From Actinomyces graevenitzii C83 (lineage in GTDB: Bacteria > Actinomycetota > Actinomycetes > Actinomycetales > Actinomycetaceae), in assembly GCF_000239695.1 (NCBI RefSeq), contig NZ_JH470338.1, forward strand, positions 1,137,067-1,201,066: a stretch of DNA of 64,000 bases, in the 5' to 3' direction. The position numbers were made by a program, and so were the translations under genes. The first letter of the stretch is position 1. Every line of letters begins with the position of its first letter. Below, one piece after another: positions 1 through 9,686 of the stretch. The notes under the pieces are model-generated. The model ran no database searches and was not told the DNA's origin. It worked only from the letters and a program-made list of their open reading frames with translations.

Positions 1-226
1 GGTGGCTCGCTATATGGATGATTTAGGCGCCAGCCTGCGCCGCAGCGTGCAAACCTATAACAAGACCGTGAATTCAATTGAGAAGAACCTGCTAAGCACC
101 GCCAAGGGCCTAGAAAACCTTGGCAACACGCTCACTAGCCCCAGCCCAATTGCCAGCGAGGCGGCCCAAATCAGGAGTTTTAGTGCCCCTGAATTAACTA
201 ATCCTGATTTAGACGATTCGCATTAA
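1..226 (+). CDS. rmuC: RmuC, C-terminal end (gene begins before the window)
   Basis: This is the last 74 or so codons of a gene that enters from the left edge; the first complete codon is at 2 and the stop is at 224-226. The peptide contains LRRSVQTYNKTVNSIEKN followed by LLSTAKGLENLG. That is the conserved end of RmuC proteins, a helical segment with a central YN and a basic-acidic KxLExLG element. RmuC family members are coiled-coil proteins with a nuclease-like core, linked to limiting DNA inversions and recombination. The nuclease core lies outside the window, so the call rests on the tail only. The final 25 residues are a variable Ser/Pro-rich end. Confidence 0.72.
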   Translation, partial: VARYMDDLGASLRRSVQTYNKTVNSIEKNLLSTAKGLENLGNTLTSPSPIASEAAQIRSFSAPELTNPDLDDSH

Positions 227-334
227 ACCAACGCTAAAGCGTTAAACCAGGTTAACCCGCTAACCAGACTAAACCGCTAAACCAGAGTTAACCAGCCGAA
301 CCAGGTTTTAATGCGTTAAACCAGGCTAAACAGG
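227..334. repeat. Degenerate tandem repeat downstream of rmuC
   Basis: The non-coding stretch after the rmuC stop is built of imperfect copies of a unit resembling CGCTAAACCAGRNTTAAC. At least six copies of the core TAAACCAG / TAACCAG / GAACCAG can be read in about 100 bases. It lies between two convergent genes and directly before two hairpins. No reading frame or RNA family is recognised in it. Confidence 0.55.
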
Positions 335-367
335 CGTGCAGGCCGCAGCTAAGCTGCGGCCTGCACG
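335..367. terminator. Long hairpin between convergent rmuC and fprA
   Basis: A perfect 16-base inverted repeat (arms 335-350 and 352-367, starting CGTGCAGGCCGC) is separated by a single base and followed on the plus strand by TTTGG. Its position just past the repeat block and between convergent genes fits a bidirectional transcription terminator. Confidence 0.6.
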
Positions 368-403
368 TTTGGTCACTATTGTGCCAGGCTAGCGCCTGCG
401 CCT

Positions 404-429
404 AAACAACGCCGTTTTATGCGTTGTTT
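404..429. terminator. Second hairpin with flanking T/A runs
   Basis: Arms AAACAACGC (404-412) and GCGTTGTTT (421-429) enclose an 8-base loop. The plus strand continues with TT, and the minus strand reads into TTTAGG. This is a plausible bidirectional intrinsic terminator, serving rmuC on the plus strand and fprA on the minus strand. Confidence 0.55.
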
Positions 430-473
430 TTAGCTCCTCTAGGCTAGCGCCGGGCCCGGCCCGTGCCAGGCAG

Positions 474-1940
474 TCAGTCCTGAGCCGGTAGGCGGTGGGC
501 TACACGCTCGGGCACGCGGTCGGTGTCAGGCTGACCGATTAGGTCCTGCGGGGCCTGCTTGCCGCGCGAAATGTCAGCCATGGCGTGGCGGTTAACCACC
601 TTGACGCGCTCACGGGTCTTGCCGTTAGGCAGCTCGCCAAAGTCCTCACCTAGCTGACGCTCGTAGGCGTCTAGCAGCTCCCAACCCTCCCAGGTGGTGA
701 AGGGGATGTCGCGGCTAGAAAGCAGCGCAATCATGGCGTCGTGGCCCACGGCGTCGGTGGTGGCGTGCAGCAGCCCAGCGTTAGCGTCAGCCACCAGGTT
801 AGTAATGGTTTCCTGGGCGTCAGACTTGGTGGAGCCAATCAAACCAATCGGACCACGGCGAATCCAGCCGGTGGCGTACATACCGGTCAACGGCTTGCCG
901 TCCTCACCCAATACGCGGCCACCCTCGTTAGGAATCACGTGGCGCTTAGAGTCAAAAGGCATACCCTCGATCGGGCTGGAGGCGTAACCAATGGCGCGGT
1001 AAACAGCCTGTACCGGCCAGTCGGTGAACACGCCGGTGCCTTCCACCGTGCCGTCACCGGTTAGACGGGTGCGCTCAGTGCGCAGACCCACCACGTGACC
1101 AGCGTCGTCGGTAAGCACCTCGGCGGGAGACTGGAACAGGTGAATGTGAATACGGTGCGAGGCGGTTAGATCCTCAGGCTCCTGCATAGCGTAGCCCTCA
1201 AGCGCCTTAACTACCTGACGCTGCTGGTTGGAGGACTTGAGCGCAGCCTCACTGCCGGCGTCGTACTCAAAGTCAGCCTCATCCACCAGCACATCCACGT
1301 CACGCTGCTTGCCTAGCTCGCGCAGCTCCAGGGGGGTGAACTTAACCTGAGCCGGGCCACGGCGGCCAAAGACGTGCACGTCAGTGCAGGGGTTGGTTTT
1401 AAGAATTTCGGCCACGTTCTCAGGGATTTCGGTGACCATCAGGTCCTCAGCGTGCTTAGCTAGCACGCGGGAAATGTCTAGGCCCACGTTACCCACACCC
1501 AGTACGGCTACTTCCTTAGCCTCTAGCGGCCAGGTGCGCGGGTGGTCCGGGTGACCGTCGTACCAGGAAACAAAGTCAGCGCCGCCGTAGCATTCGGGGG
1601 CGTCAGCACCAGGAATGTTCAGGGGCGCGTCAGTGTCAGCGCCGGTGGAGAAAATAATGGCGTCATAGTGTTCGTGCAGCTCAGCTACGCTCACGTCGCG
1701 GCCAACTTCCACGTTACCGATCAAGCGAATGTCGCCGCGCTGCAAAATCTTGTATAGCGCCACAATGATCTGCTTGATACGCGGATGGTCAGGAGCCACG
1801 CCGTAACGTACCAGCCCGTAGGGTGCAGGCAGGCGCTCGAACAGGTCAATGTTAACGTCCAAGCCTGACTTAGACAGGATGTCCGAGGCGTAGATGCCGG
1901 CCGGGCCAGCACCAATCACTGCAACGTTTAGAGCGGTCAC
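474..1940 (-). CDS. fprA: Ferredoxin/adrenodoxin-type NADP+ reductase FprA
   Basis: This FAD flavoenzyme moves electrons between NADPH and a ferredoxin. The N-terminus carries the FAD dinucleotide motif VIGAGPAGIY (about residues 7-16). The NADP-binding AVLGVGNVGLD lies near residue 160, followed by GRRGPAQVKFTPLEL near 205. The family signature ATGWIRRGPIGLIGSTK is near residue 370. The 488-residue length and these motifs match the mitochondrial adrenodoxin-reductase-like FprA of actinobacteria rather than plant-type FNR. I chose the GTG at 1940 because GAGGA lies 5 bases upstream; an in-frame start 14 codons earlier has no such site. The gene stands alone on the minus strand between terminator-like hairpins. 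No ferredoxin gene is adjacent. Confidence 0.9.
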   Translation of the reverse strand: MTALNVAVIGAGPAGIYASDILSKSGLDVNIDLFERLPAPYGLVRYGVAPDHPRIKQIIVALYKILQRGDIRLIGNVEVGRDVSVAELHEHYDAIIFSTGADTDAPLNIPGADAPECYGGADFVSWYDGHPDHPRTWPLEAKEVAVLGVGNVGLDISRVLAKHAEDLMVTEIPENVAEILKTNPCTDVHVFGRRGPAQVKFTPLELRELGKQRDVDVLVDEADFEYDAGSEAALKSSNQQRQVVKALEGYAMQEPEDLTASHRIHIHLFQSPAEVLTDDAGHVVGLRTERTRLTGDGTVEGTGVFTDWPVQAVYRAIGYASSPIEGMPFDSKRHVIPNEGGRVLGEDGKPLTGMYATGWIRRGPIGLIGSTKSDAQETITNLVADANAGLLHATTDAVGHDAMIALLSSRDIPFTTWEGWELLDAYERQLGEDFGELPNGKTRERVKVVNRHAMADISRGKQAPQDLIGQPDTDRVPERVAHRLPAQD

Positions 1941-2038
1941 GATTTTCCTCAAGAATAAACGGAGATTAGGAAGTAAGGGCAAGCTTTACGGTTAGCGCAC
2001 TGGCAGCCCTCAGCAAGCGCTTCTAAGGCTACCCCAAG

Positions 2039-2071
2039 AAAACTACCCCCGCCGCTGGCGAGGGTAGTTTT
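2039..2071 (-). terminator. Terminator of the nuo/prenyl-synthase operon
   Basis: Ten-base arms AAAACTACCC (2039-2048) and GGGTAGTTTT (2062-2071) lie just downstream of the polyprenyl synthase stop on the minus strand. The T-rich 3' arm runs into TTTTCTT. This is the expected end of the long nuo transcript. Confidence 0.7.
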
Positions 2072-2129
2072 GTGGTCAACGCGGCCCTTTAGTGAGCCGT
2101 TGTGCTAATTGTTAAAACACCAAAGTGTT

Positions 2130-3236
2130 TCAGGCGGCGCGATCCACCAGTAGGTGGGCGAAGTCCTCCAGGCCTCTGCGTACCAGCTGGGCGCGGCTAC
2201 GGGCGCTTTCAACTCCCTGGGCCACTTCAGCCTCGCTTAAGCCCTCAGCTTCCAGGCGGGTGCGGGTAGCTTCGACGACGGCGTCGTCCAAATCAACCAG
2301 GGCCGCTACCGCCTCATCACACCAAGCCCCAGCCATAGCGCGGGTCTCGGCAGTAACCGGGTGGTTGCGTAGACGCTGCACTACATCGCTAAGCACCTGC
2401 TGGCGCTGCAAGTTACCGCTAGACAGCAGCGACAAAATGGCTTGGCCGGCGCTGTCGAGCTCACCGGAAGCCAAACGCTGCCGCAGCAGCAGCACCGGCA
2501 TGGTGTCTACCCCTTCCAGCAGGTCAGTGCCGGGGGTTTTACCGGTGGTTTCTGAGTCGGAGCAAATATCGATGACGTCGTCGGCAAGCTGGAAAGCCAC
2601 CCCGATCTTTTCACCGTAAAGCTCCACAATCTGCTGGGCTTTAGCGCCCGCGCCGGTAAGCATGGTGCCGTAAAGCCCGCACAGGGCAATCAGCGAACCG
2701 GTCTTATCAGCTAGCACCTGAATGTAGTGATCCACCGGGTCCACGCCCTCAGGGCGCGGCAGGGTCTCATGCAGTTGGCCGGTGCATAGGCGCTCGAAAG
2801 TGCGGGCGTGTGCTAGCACCGCGTCGGGCCCCAGCGCGGCCACCATCTGGGAGGCGCGTGCCACCAGAATGTCGCCGGTTAGGATCGCGGCTGAGTTACC
2901 CCACACCATCTGTGCCGACGGCGCCCCGCGACGCTTGGGGGCATCGTCCATGACGTCGTCGTGGTACAAGGTGGCGATATGGGTCAGTTCCACAGCCACG
3001 GCTGCATCATGCACCTGCTGTGAGCAGGCTGCGGCGGCGTCGCCTAACTGGGCTGTAAGCAGCACCAGCATGGGACGCAGCCGCTTACCACCAGCGGCAG
3101 CTAGGTGTGAGGTAGGCGGGTTGATGGTCTCGTCAGCGTTGGAGACTACCTCCATCAGCCGCGCCTCTACCTCGTCAAGCTGAGGAACAATAATTTCCTC
3201 TAGCTCTGGAACGTCTAACTGCAATGCGCTACTCAC
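2130..3236 (-). CDS. Polyprenyl diphosphate synthase (menaquinone side chain)
   Basis: A trans-isoprenyl diphosphate synthase that condenses isopentenyl units, probably to make the menaquinone tail. Motifs seen are GGKRLRP (residues 49-55), the first Asp-rich DDVMD (93-97) and the second Asp-rich DDVID (219-223), with a conserved QLADD lead-in. The 368-residue length is normal for long-chain synthases of this class. It starts with a GTG that overlaps the nuoN stop as GTGA, so it is translationally coupled to the end of the complex I operon. That placement links quinone-tail supply to complex I. Chain length (hepta-, octa- or nonaprenyl) cannot be read from the sequence with confidence. Confidence 0.88.
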   Translation of the reverse strand: MSSALQLDVPELEEIIVPQLDEVEARLMEVVSNADETINPPTSHLAAAGGKRLRPMLVLLTAQLGDAAAACSQQVHDAAVAVELTHIATLYHDDVMDDAPKRRGAPSAQMVWGNSAAILTGDILVARASQMVAALGPDAVLAHARTFERLCTGQLHETLPRPEGVDPVDHYIQVLADKTGSLIALCGLYGTMLTGAGAKAQQIVELYGEKIGVAFQLADDVIDICSDSETTGKTPGTDLLEGVDTMPVLLLRQRLASGELDSAGQAILSLLSSGNLQRQQVLSDVVQRLRNHPVTAETRAMAGAWCDEAVAALVDLDDAVVEATRTRLEAEGLSEAEVAQGVESARSRAQLVRRGLEDFAHLLVDRAA

Positions 3237-4879
3237 GGAACCAGCATAACGGCTACCTGGCTAAGCCAGTGCATAACCGGCTGCGGGTATACGCCTAGGA
3301 AGATGGTACCAACCACTGCCGCGAAGATAGCTACCAGGGCGAATCCGTCGCTAACTACAACCTCCACGCCCTGGGCGGGCTTGCGGAAGAACATGTTGGA
3401 GATAACTCGCACATAGTAGAAGGCGGTGATTGCCGAGCACACCACTGCGGCCACAACCAGCCACAGGGTGTTACCCGAGGCGGCGGTGACAAACAGCTGG
3501 AACTTACCCACAAAACCGGCGGTCAGCGGGATACCGGCGAAGGACAGCAGTGCCAGGGCCATGGCGGCAGCCAGCATCGGGTTGGTCTTACCCAAACCGG
3601 CGTAGCTGGCAATCTCGTTAGCTTCAGCGCTGATGCCGTTGTGGCTGCGGCGCACCAGGCTGACCACGCCGAAGGCGGCGATGGTGGCCAGGCCGTAAAC
3701 CAGCGAATACAGGGCAATCGCAGTCAGCGAAACCGGCTGGGCCCCAATAATGGCGATCAGCATGAAGCCGGCGTGAGAAATAGCCGAGTAGGCCAACATG
3801 CGCTTGATGTCTTTTTGTAGTACACCACCGACGGTACCTACCAGCATGGTGGCAATCGCAATCACCCACAGCGACCAGTACAGCACCTGGCTGGTGGCCG
3901 CCTTAGAGAACAGCGGGTACAGCCCAGCAGTGAAAGCGAAACGGCACAGGGCGAAGAAGGCGGCAGCCTTAACCCCACTAGCCATGAAGGCGGTAACCGG
4001 GGTGGGGGCACCCTGGTATACGTCCGGGCTCCAAGAGTGGAAGGGCACTGCCGCAATCTTGAACAGCAAACCAACCACAATCAAGATCACGCCCACCGGC
4101 ACCAGCAGGCCAGGCGCGCCCAGCTGAGCCCAGCGGGTCATGCCCTTAGCTAGCAGGCTGTAGTCCAGCACGCCGTAAACACCGTAAATCAGCGCGGAAC
4201 CAAACAGTAGGAAACCAGAGGCAAAGGCACCCAAAATAAAGTACTTCAGGGCAGCTTCCTGGCTGAGCAGGCGACGGTGGCGGGCGGTAGCGCTAAGCAC
4301 GTACAGGGGCAGGGAGATAATCTCCAGCACCACAAACAGTGCCGCCAGGTTGTTTACGTTAGCAAACAGCATCATGCCGCTTAGGCTCAGCAGAGTCAGC
4401 GGGTAAACCTCAGTGGTCTGCCAACCCAAGTGCAGGGACTGAGCTTCCTCAGCGCTGCCGGGACGGTCAGCGGCCTGGGCGGCAATGGCGCCGTCGCGAG
4501 CACTAGTGCGATCAGCCAGCAAGAACACGCTGAGCAGGCCAATCACCAGCAAAATCAGGGAGGCTGCCTGCGAGAAGCGGTCCTCCACCAGACCCGGAGC
4601 GATAGACCCGTAAGCCACTGAACTTAAGTCAAGCTGGCCCACGTTTACCTGGTTAACCACCTCTTTGGTGGGGGTGAGGGTATCTAGCCAACGTACCGTG
4701 GCCAGCACAATCGCCACCGCGACACCGGCCACAGCCAGTACTCGCTGAGTGGTGGGGCGCCAAGCGCGCGGCACCAGGGCCTCAACCAGCACCCCGAGGA
4801 CTGCGGTTAACGCCACCGCTAGTGCGGGGGCCAAGGCAGCCCAGTTAAATTGGGCTGCGGTAGCAGCAGTTTCGTTCAC
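3233..4879 (-). CDS. nuoN: NADH-quinone oxidoreductase subunit N
   Basis: One of the three antiporter-like proton-pumping subunits of complex I, in the cytoplasmic membrane. The protein is hydrophobic throughout with about 14 membrane spans. It contains the proton-antiporter family core, including the segment FKIAAVPFHSWSPDVYQGAP and the conserved LAYSAISHAGFML helix. An N-terminal extension of about 60 residues and a cytoplasmic loop rich in Ala/Arg (about residues 125-150) are the variable parts. It starts with GTG overlapping the nuoM stop by 4 bases (GTGA), and its own stop overlaps the polyprenyl synthase start. Confidence 0.93.
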   Translation of the reverse strand: MNETAATAAQFNWAALAPALAVALTAVLGVLVEALVPRAWRPTTQRVLAVAGVAVAIVLATVRWLDTLTPTKEVVNQVNVGQLDLSSVAYGSIAPGLVEDRFSQAASLILLVIGLLSVFLLADRTSARDGAIAAQAADRPGSAEEAQSLHLGWQTTEVYPLTLLSLSGMMLFANVNNLAALFVVLEIISLPLYVLSATARHRRLLSQEAALKYFILGAFASGFLLFGSALIYGVYGVLDYSLLAKGMTRWAQLGAPGLLVPVGVILIVVGLLFKIAAVPFHSWSPDVYQGAPTPVTAFMASGVKAAAFFALCRFAFTAGLYPLFSKAATSQVLYWSLWVIAIATMLVGTVGGVLQKDIKRMLAYSAISHAGFMLIAIIGAQPVSLTAIALYSLVYGLATIAAFGVVSLVRRSHNGISAEANEIASYAGLGKTNPMLAAAMALALLSFAGIPLTAGFVGKFQLFVTAASGNTLWLVVAAVVCSAITAFYYVRVISNMFFRKPAQGVEVVVSDGFALVAIFAAVVGTIFLGVYPQPVMHWLSQVAVMLVP

Positions 4880-6423
4880 TTGGCTTCCCCTCCCTGGGAC
4901 AGGACTACCGAAACCTGCTCGGGCTGGCCGGTGTAGGCACTGATCAGCTCGGCTTGTTCGGCTAGCAAGTTAGTTAGCGGCGCAGTGAATAGACCCAGCG
5001 CCAGCATGGCGATCAGCAGCGGGGTGATCAGCAGCTTTTCGCTCTTGTTCAGGTCACCGATACCCACGTACTTTTCCTTGGGTGCACCAGTGAATACCTT
5101 CTGGTAGGGCCATAGCGCGTACAGAGCCGCAATAACCACACCCAGCAGGGCGAACAGGCCGGCCGCCGTCGAGACTGAGAAGGTGCCGGTGAGCACCAGC
5201 CACTCAGGCACAAACCCGCTCAGGCCCGGCAGGGCAATTGAAGCCAGGGCGCTAAACAGGAAGGTACCGGCAATAACCGGGCTGACACGGGCAATACCGC
5301 CCATCTCGGACAGGCGTGCAGTGCCGGTGCGACGCACCAGGAAACCAGAGATCAGGTACAGGCCCGCGATCGACAGGCCGTGAGCCACCATGTAAACCAT
5401 GGCGCCACTGGCACCAGCAATCGAGCCACCGAAGATACCCAGCACCATGAAACCGAAGTGGCTTACCGAAGTGTAGGAAATCAGGCGGTACAGGTGGTCT
5501 TGCACAATGGCAGCCAAGCCGCCGTAAATAATGGCCACAATCGCCAGGCTCATCATGGTCAGCGAGACCCAGTGCATGTCGCTGGTCAGCAGCGGCACAC
5601 ACATCACGATCATGCCGTAGGTACCGATCTTGTCCAGCACGCCGATCAGCAGCACGGAGGTACCCGGGGTGGCCTGCTCGGCGGTGTCAGGCAGCCAAGT
5701 GTGCAGCGGCACCATGGGGGCCTTGATGATGAACGGCACCAGCAGGCAGATGAACATGATGGTGCGTTCGCTCTGGCCTAGCTCCTTATAGGTGGTGGCC
5801 ATCTGGGTGAAGGTGAAGCCCTCGGGGTTGCCGTAGGCGTGCACACCCACGATAGATACCGCCACCAGCATGACCAGTCCCCCGGCCAGCGAGTAAAGCA
5901 GGAACTTCATAGCTGCACGACGACGCTGGGGGCCACCGTAGTTACCGATCAGGAAGTAGACCGGGATCAGCATGGCTTCGAAAGCCAGATAGAAGACGAA
6001 CAGGTCCTGGGCACTGAAAATCACCACAATGAACGATTCCAGAGCCAGTACGTGTCCAGTGAAGCCACCTAGCTGCTCCTGACTTACGTCAGAGCGAGCG
6101 GCGATAAGCACCAGCGGGACTAGGGTCAGGGCTAGTACCACCATGGCCAGCGAGATCGGGCTCAGCGCCAGAGACCAGCTCACCCCGAACATGGGGATCC
6201 AGCTGGCAGACTGGGCGAACTGTAGCTTGTCGGTAGCCGAGTAGTCATAGTTGGCCAGCATGTGACCAGCTAAACCTAGGTCTACCAGCGAGAACACCAT
6301 GCCCAGGAGCTTAGCCTGGCGGCGGGTTGCAGGCACTAACCATAGTAGGAGCGCACCCAGCATGGGCACTGCCGCCGCGATGGAAAGCACCGGGAATGAA
6401 GCGTTAATTACTGACGTGTACAT
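4876..6423 (-). CDS. nuoM: NADH-quinone oxidoreductase subunit M
   Basis: Second antiporter-like membrane subunit of complex I. Recognisable parts are FYLAFEAMLIPVYFLIG with the buried Glu used in proton transfer. The IIKAPMVPLHTWLPDTAEQA block and YTSVSHFGFMVLGIF are the family signature segments. The 515-residue length is typical. It has an ATG start with its own spacing of 13 bases from nuoL, one of the few non-overlapping junctions in the operon. The segment LIGNYGGPQRRRAAMKFLLY also matches NuoM rather than NuoL or NuoN. Confidence 0.94.
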   Translation of the reverse strand: MYTSVINASFPVLSIAAAVPMLGALLLWLVPATRRQAKLLGMVFSLVDLGLAGHMLANYDYSATDKLQFAQSASWIPMFGVSWSLALSPISLAMVVLALTLVPLVLIAARSDVSQEQLGGFTGHVLALESFIVVIFSAQDLFVFYLAFEAMLIPVYFLIGNYGGPQRRRAAMKFLLYSLAGGLVMLVAVSIVGVHAYGNPEGFTFTQMATTYKELGQSERTIMFICLLVPFIIKAPMVPLHTWLPDTAEQATPGTSVLLIGVLDKIGTYGMIVMCVPLLTSDMHWVSLTMMSLAIVAIIYGGLAAIVQDHLYRLISYTSVSHFGFMVLGIFGGSIAGASGAMVYMVAHGLSIAGLYLISGFLVRRTGTARLSEMGGIARVSPVIAGTFLFSALASIALPGLSGFVPEWLVLTGTFSVSTAAGLFALLGVVIAALYALWPYQKVFTGAPKEKYVGIGDLNKSEKLLITPLLIAMLALGLFTAPLTNLLAEQAELISAYTGQPEQVSVVLSQGGEAK

Positions 6424-6436
6424 TTACATCTTCCCG

Positions 6437-8443
6437 TCAAATTTGGGCGGCGACGAGGGCGATCAACAAGGCGACAACCCCCACCAGCATGTAAGCGGCG
6501 TAGGAACGTGCATAACCGTTTTGAGCGGCAGTAACAGCCTTACCAGAGCCCTTAACCGTGGCCACCAGGGCGGCAATGACGCCGTCGATGACGTAACGGT
6601 CAGAGCGGTCAGCACCATCGGCCAGGGCCTTACCCGGGCGCATGGCCACAGCCTCATTGAGGTTGTCTTGGTATAGGTCGTGACGTGCAGCTTCAACCAG
6701 AACGTTGGAAGGCTGAACCACGGTGGCTACCGGGCGACGCACATACATCACCCAAGCCAGGGCCACACCGGCCACTACCAGGATCAAGGTGGCAGCCATG
6801 ATTACCGGCGCAGCCACAACCGGCTCGCCGTGCTCGTGGTAGCCAACTACCGGGGTGAGCCAGTTAGTAAAGGCATTACCGTAGCTGAGCGCGCCACCTA
6901 GACCCACTGAGAACACCGACAAGATGATCATGGGGACGGTCATCCAGGGGCTAGACTCGTGCGGGTGTACCGGGCCTTCCAGGTCAGCTTCAGTAGTCCA
7001 GCGGGCCTTGCCGTGGAAAATCATGAAGAACAGACGCGACATGTAGAAAGCGGTGATTCCGGCGCCAATTAGGGCAATGGAACCCAGGATCCACGGGCGC
7101 ACACCTTCACCCACGAAAGCAGCCTCAATGATCTTGTCCTTGGAGAAGAAGCCGGAGAAAGGCGGCAAACCAAGGATGGCGATCCAGCCGATACCCATGG
7201 TGATCCAGGTGATCTTCATGGCGGTGCGCAGGTTACCGAAGCGACGCATGTTGACCTGGTCGCTCATGGCGTGCATGACGCTACCGGCACCCAGGAACAG
7301 CTGGGCCTTGAAGAAGCCGTGGGTGAGCAGGTGGAAGATAGCGAAGGCGTAGCCGATGGGGCCTAGACCCGCACCCAGCATCATGTAACCAATCTGGCTC
7401 ATGGTGGAGGCGGCCAGTACCTTCTTCATGTCGTCCTTGGCGCAACCCACAATGGCACCGAACAGCAGCGTGATGGCACCAATGATGGCCACGGCCAGCT
7501 GGGCGTCAGGGGCACCCTGGTAGATAGCGCCCGAGCGCACCATTAGGTACACACCGGCGGTAACCATGGTGGCCGCGTGGATCAGGGCCGACACCGGGGT
7601 GGGGCCAGCCATGGCGTCACCCAGCCAGGCCTGCAAGGGGAACTGTGCAGACTTACCACAGGCTGCCACCAGCAGGAACAGGCCGATAACGGTCAGCCAG
7701 CCGGTGGATACGGCACCCGTAGTGGCGGCGGGCAGGACGGCGTCGAAGTCAACCGAGCCCACCACACTCATCATGGCCATCATGGCGGCCAGCAGACCCA
7801 TGTCACCGACACGGTTCATTACGAAGGCCTTCTTTGCGGCGACGGCGTTCTTGGCGCTAGTGGCCTTGACGGCGTCGGGAGCGTCGGCGTCGGCAGTGTT
7901 CCAGAAACCAATTAGCAGGTAGGAAGCCAGACCCACGCCTTCCCAACCCACGAACAGGGCCAGGTAGCTGTCCCCCAGAACCAGGGTGAGCATGGCTGCC
8001 ACGAACAGGTTCAGGTAGGCGAAGAAACGACGACGGTCACGGTCGTGGGACATGTAGGCCACGGAGTAAACGTGGATCAAGAAACCCACGAAGGTAACTA
8101 GCCCCACGAAGGTCAGCGACAGCGGGTCAACGCGCACGCCCAGGTCTAGCTCCCATTTGCCGGCGCTGAACCAACGCCACAGGTGGTAGTCGGTTACGCG
8201 CTGGGAGCCCGGAAGGCTTAGCAGCTTCCAGATCAGGGTTAGCCCAAAGCAGGCGTCAAAACCAGCAGCAGCCAGAGCCAGCCAGTGGCCCCACTTGTCG
8301 CTGCGACGTCCCAGCACCAGCAACAGGGCGGCGCTAGCGGCCGGGATGGCAATTAGCAGCCAGGCGTAGGCCAGCAAACCTGTAGCGGGCACGGCTAGCA
8401 CATCCTGGCTAGTGGCTTGTACTGCGAGAGGAGTAAAGTTCAC
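6437..8443 (-). CDS. nuoL: NADH-quinone oxidoreductase subunit L
   Basis: Largest antiporter-like subunit, at the distal end of the membrane arm. Key stretches are LFVGWEGVGLASYLLIGFW, AGPTPVSALIHAATMVTAGV and the STMSQIGYMMLGAG helix. The last third (beyond about residue 560) corresponds to the long lateral helix and final membrane span typical of NuoL. A short Ala/Asp-rich insertion (DADAPDAVKATS) precedes the cytoplasmic AKKAFVMNRVGD loop. The start is GTG with AGAGGAAAA a few bases upstream. There is an 11-base gap to nuoK, so it has its own ribosome-binding site. Confidence 0.95.
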   Translation of the reverse strand: MNFTPLAVQATSQDVLAVPATGLLAYAWLLIAIPAASAALLLVLGRRSDKWGHWLALAAAGFDACFGLTLIWKLLSLPGSQRVTDYHLWRWFSAGKWELDLGVRVDPLSLTFVGLVTFVGFLIHVYSVAYMSHDRDRRRFFAYLNLFVAAMLTLVLGDSYLALFVGWEGVGLASYLLIGFWNTADADAPDAVKATSAKNAVAAKKAFVMNRVGDMGLLAAMMAMMSVVGSVDFDAVLPAATTGAVSTGWLTVIGLFLLVAACGKSAQFPLQAWLGDAMAGPTPVSALIHAATMVTAGVYLMVRSGAIYQGAPDAQLAVAIIGAITLLFGAIVGCAKDDMKKVLAASTMSQIGYMMLGAGLGPIGYAFAIFHLLTHGFFKAQLFLGAGSVMHAMSDQVNMRRFGNLRTAMKITWITMGIGWIAILGLPPFSGFFSKDKIIEAAFVGEGVRPWILGSIALIGAGITAFYMSRLFFMIFHGKARWTTEADLEGPVHPHESSPWMTVPMIILSVFSVGLGGALSYGNAFTNWLTPVVGYHEHGEPVVAAPVIMAATLILVVAGVALAWVMYVRRPVATVVQPSNVLVEAARHDLYQDNLNEAVAMRPGKALADGADRSDRYVIDGVIAALVATVKGSGKAVTAAQNGYARSYAAYMLVGVVALLIALVAAQI

Positions 8444-8454
8444 CGGTTTTCCTC

Positions 8455-8754
8455 TCAGTGCTTGAGCAGGTCAACGTCATCAACAGATGCGCTCCTGCGG
8501 GTCTTAAAGATGGACACAATAATCGATAGCCCCACCACAACTTCAGCTGCGGCAACCACCATCACGAAGAAGGCAAAAACCTGACCATCAAGGTTGCCGT
8601 GCAGACGTGAGAAGGTAACCAGGGCGAGGTTAGCTGAGTTAAGCATCAGCTCCACCCCCATTAGTTCAATAATCACGTCGCGGCGCAGCAGCACGGTGAG
8701 TGCACCAATGCTGAAGAGCACCACGGCCAGGACTACGTAAACGCTTAGGCTCAC
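8455..8754 (-). CDS. nuoK: NADH-quinone oxidoreductase subunit K
   Basis: Small three-span membrane subunit of complex I. The 99-residue protein contains [20 protein letters not shown], which carries the conserved membrane-embedded Glu of span 2. It also contains [20 protein letters not shown] with the second conserved Glu. It starts with GTG, overlapping the nuoJ stop as GTGA. Its length and both Glu-containing helices are fully standard. Confidence 0.95.
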   Translation of the reverse strand: MSLSVYVVLAVVLFSIGALTVLLRRDVIIELMGVELMLNSANLALVTFSRLHGNLDGQVFAFFVMVVAAAEVVVGLSIIVSIFKTRRSASVDDVDLLKH

Positions 8755-9686
8755 TTTTCCTCCTTAGCAGCGTCAGCGCTAGTTTCGGCTTCAGCGGCCA
8801 GAGGCTGGCTCACCTGCGGGGCCGGAGCACCGTTCATGGCGTCCATGCCGGAGTGACCGTGCACTGCGTTTTCAACCTGGGCTTCGGTTTCTACCGGGAA
8901 GGGTGCGTTGGCCTTAGGCACCAGGGCGCCCGTGTTTAGCATCTGGCCACGAATGCGCAGTACACGTGAAACCGACTCGTCAAGCAGCTTGCCGGAAGCG
9001 TCCAGCGCCGGGGCAGCGGCGCTGTTGGTGGTGGCGTAGACACCGGAGAAGGGCTTTTGACCCGGGTGCTGGCCGTGCTTGGCGTAGGCCTCAAGCTTGT
9101 CCTTAGCAACCTGTGCCTGGCCGCGACGCTTGTTGGGGCTTTCGCGGTGGGTTAGGGTCAGGGCGCCTAGGGCGGCGGTGATTAGCAGCAGACCGGTTAG
9201 CTCCATAACCGTGGAGTAGTCGTTGAACAGCACCTGGGCCAGGGAGCCAATGGAGTCATCAGCAATTGCAGCTGAGAACTTGGCCGGGCCCACCAGCTGC
9301 GAACGCATTAGCGCCGTCACCAGGGTGACTACCAAGCCCAAGCCCATCAGGCTGGAGAGGACCTTGTGTCCGCGCACAGTGTCAGCAATGGACTCGTCTG
9401 CGGCCACACCCACCAGCATGATCACGAATAGCACAAGCATCATGACCGCACCGGTGTAGACCACAATCTGCACTGCTCCCAGGAACGGGGCAGAGTTAGC
9501 AATGTAAAGGGTGGCCAAACAGATCATGATCATGATCATGTTTACGGCCGCGTAGACCGCACGCTTAGCGGTTAGCACGCCCAGGGCGCACACCACCGCA
9601 ATAACGGCGACTACCCCAAATAGGATGCTTTCGCCCAAGCCCAGCTGTGGGGCGGGCAAAAGGGCGGTGGCTAGTGAAGTTGCCAT
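8751..9686 (-). CDS. nuoJ: NADH-quinone oxidoreductase subunit J, C-terminally extended
   Basis: Membrane subunit at the junction between the quinone site and the pumping modules. The first 170 or so residues carry five spans, including [19 protein letters not shown]. After the last span comes a soluble tail of roughly 130 residues, rich in Ala, Glu, Pro and Gln, ending in AAKEEK. Tails of this kind are known in actinobacterial NuoJ but are absent from short enterobacterial versions. The ATG shares one base with the nuoI stop (TAATG). Confidence 0.92.
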   Translation of the reverse strand: MATSLATALLPAPQLGLGESILFGVVAVIAVVCALGVLTAKRAVYAAVNMIMIMICLATLYIANSAPFLGAVQIVVYTGAVMMLVLFVIMLVGVAADESIADTVRGHKVLSSLMGLGLVVTLVTALMRSQLVGPAKFSAAIADDSIGSLAQVLFNDYSTVMELTGLLLITAALGALTLTHRESPNKRRGQAQVAKDKLEAYAKHGQHPGQKPFSGVYATTNSAAAPALDASGKLLDESVSRVLRIRGQMLNTGALVPKANAPFPVETEAQVENAVHGHSGMDAMNGAPAPQVSQPLAAEAETSADAAKEEK

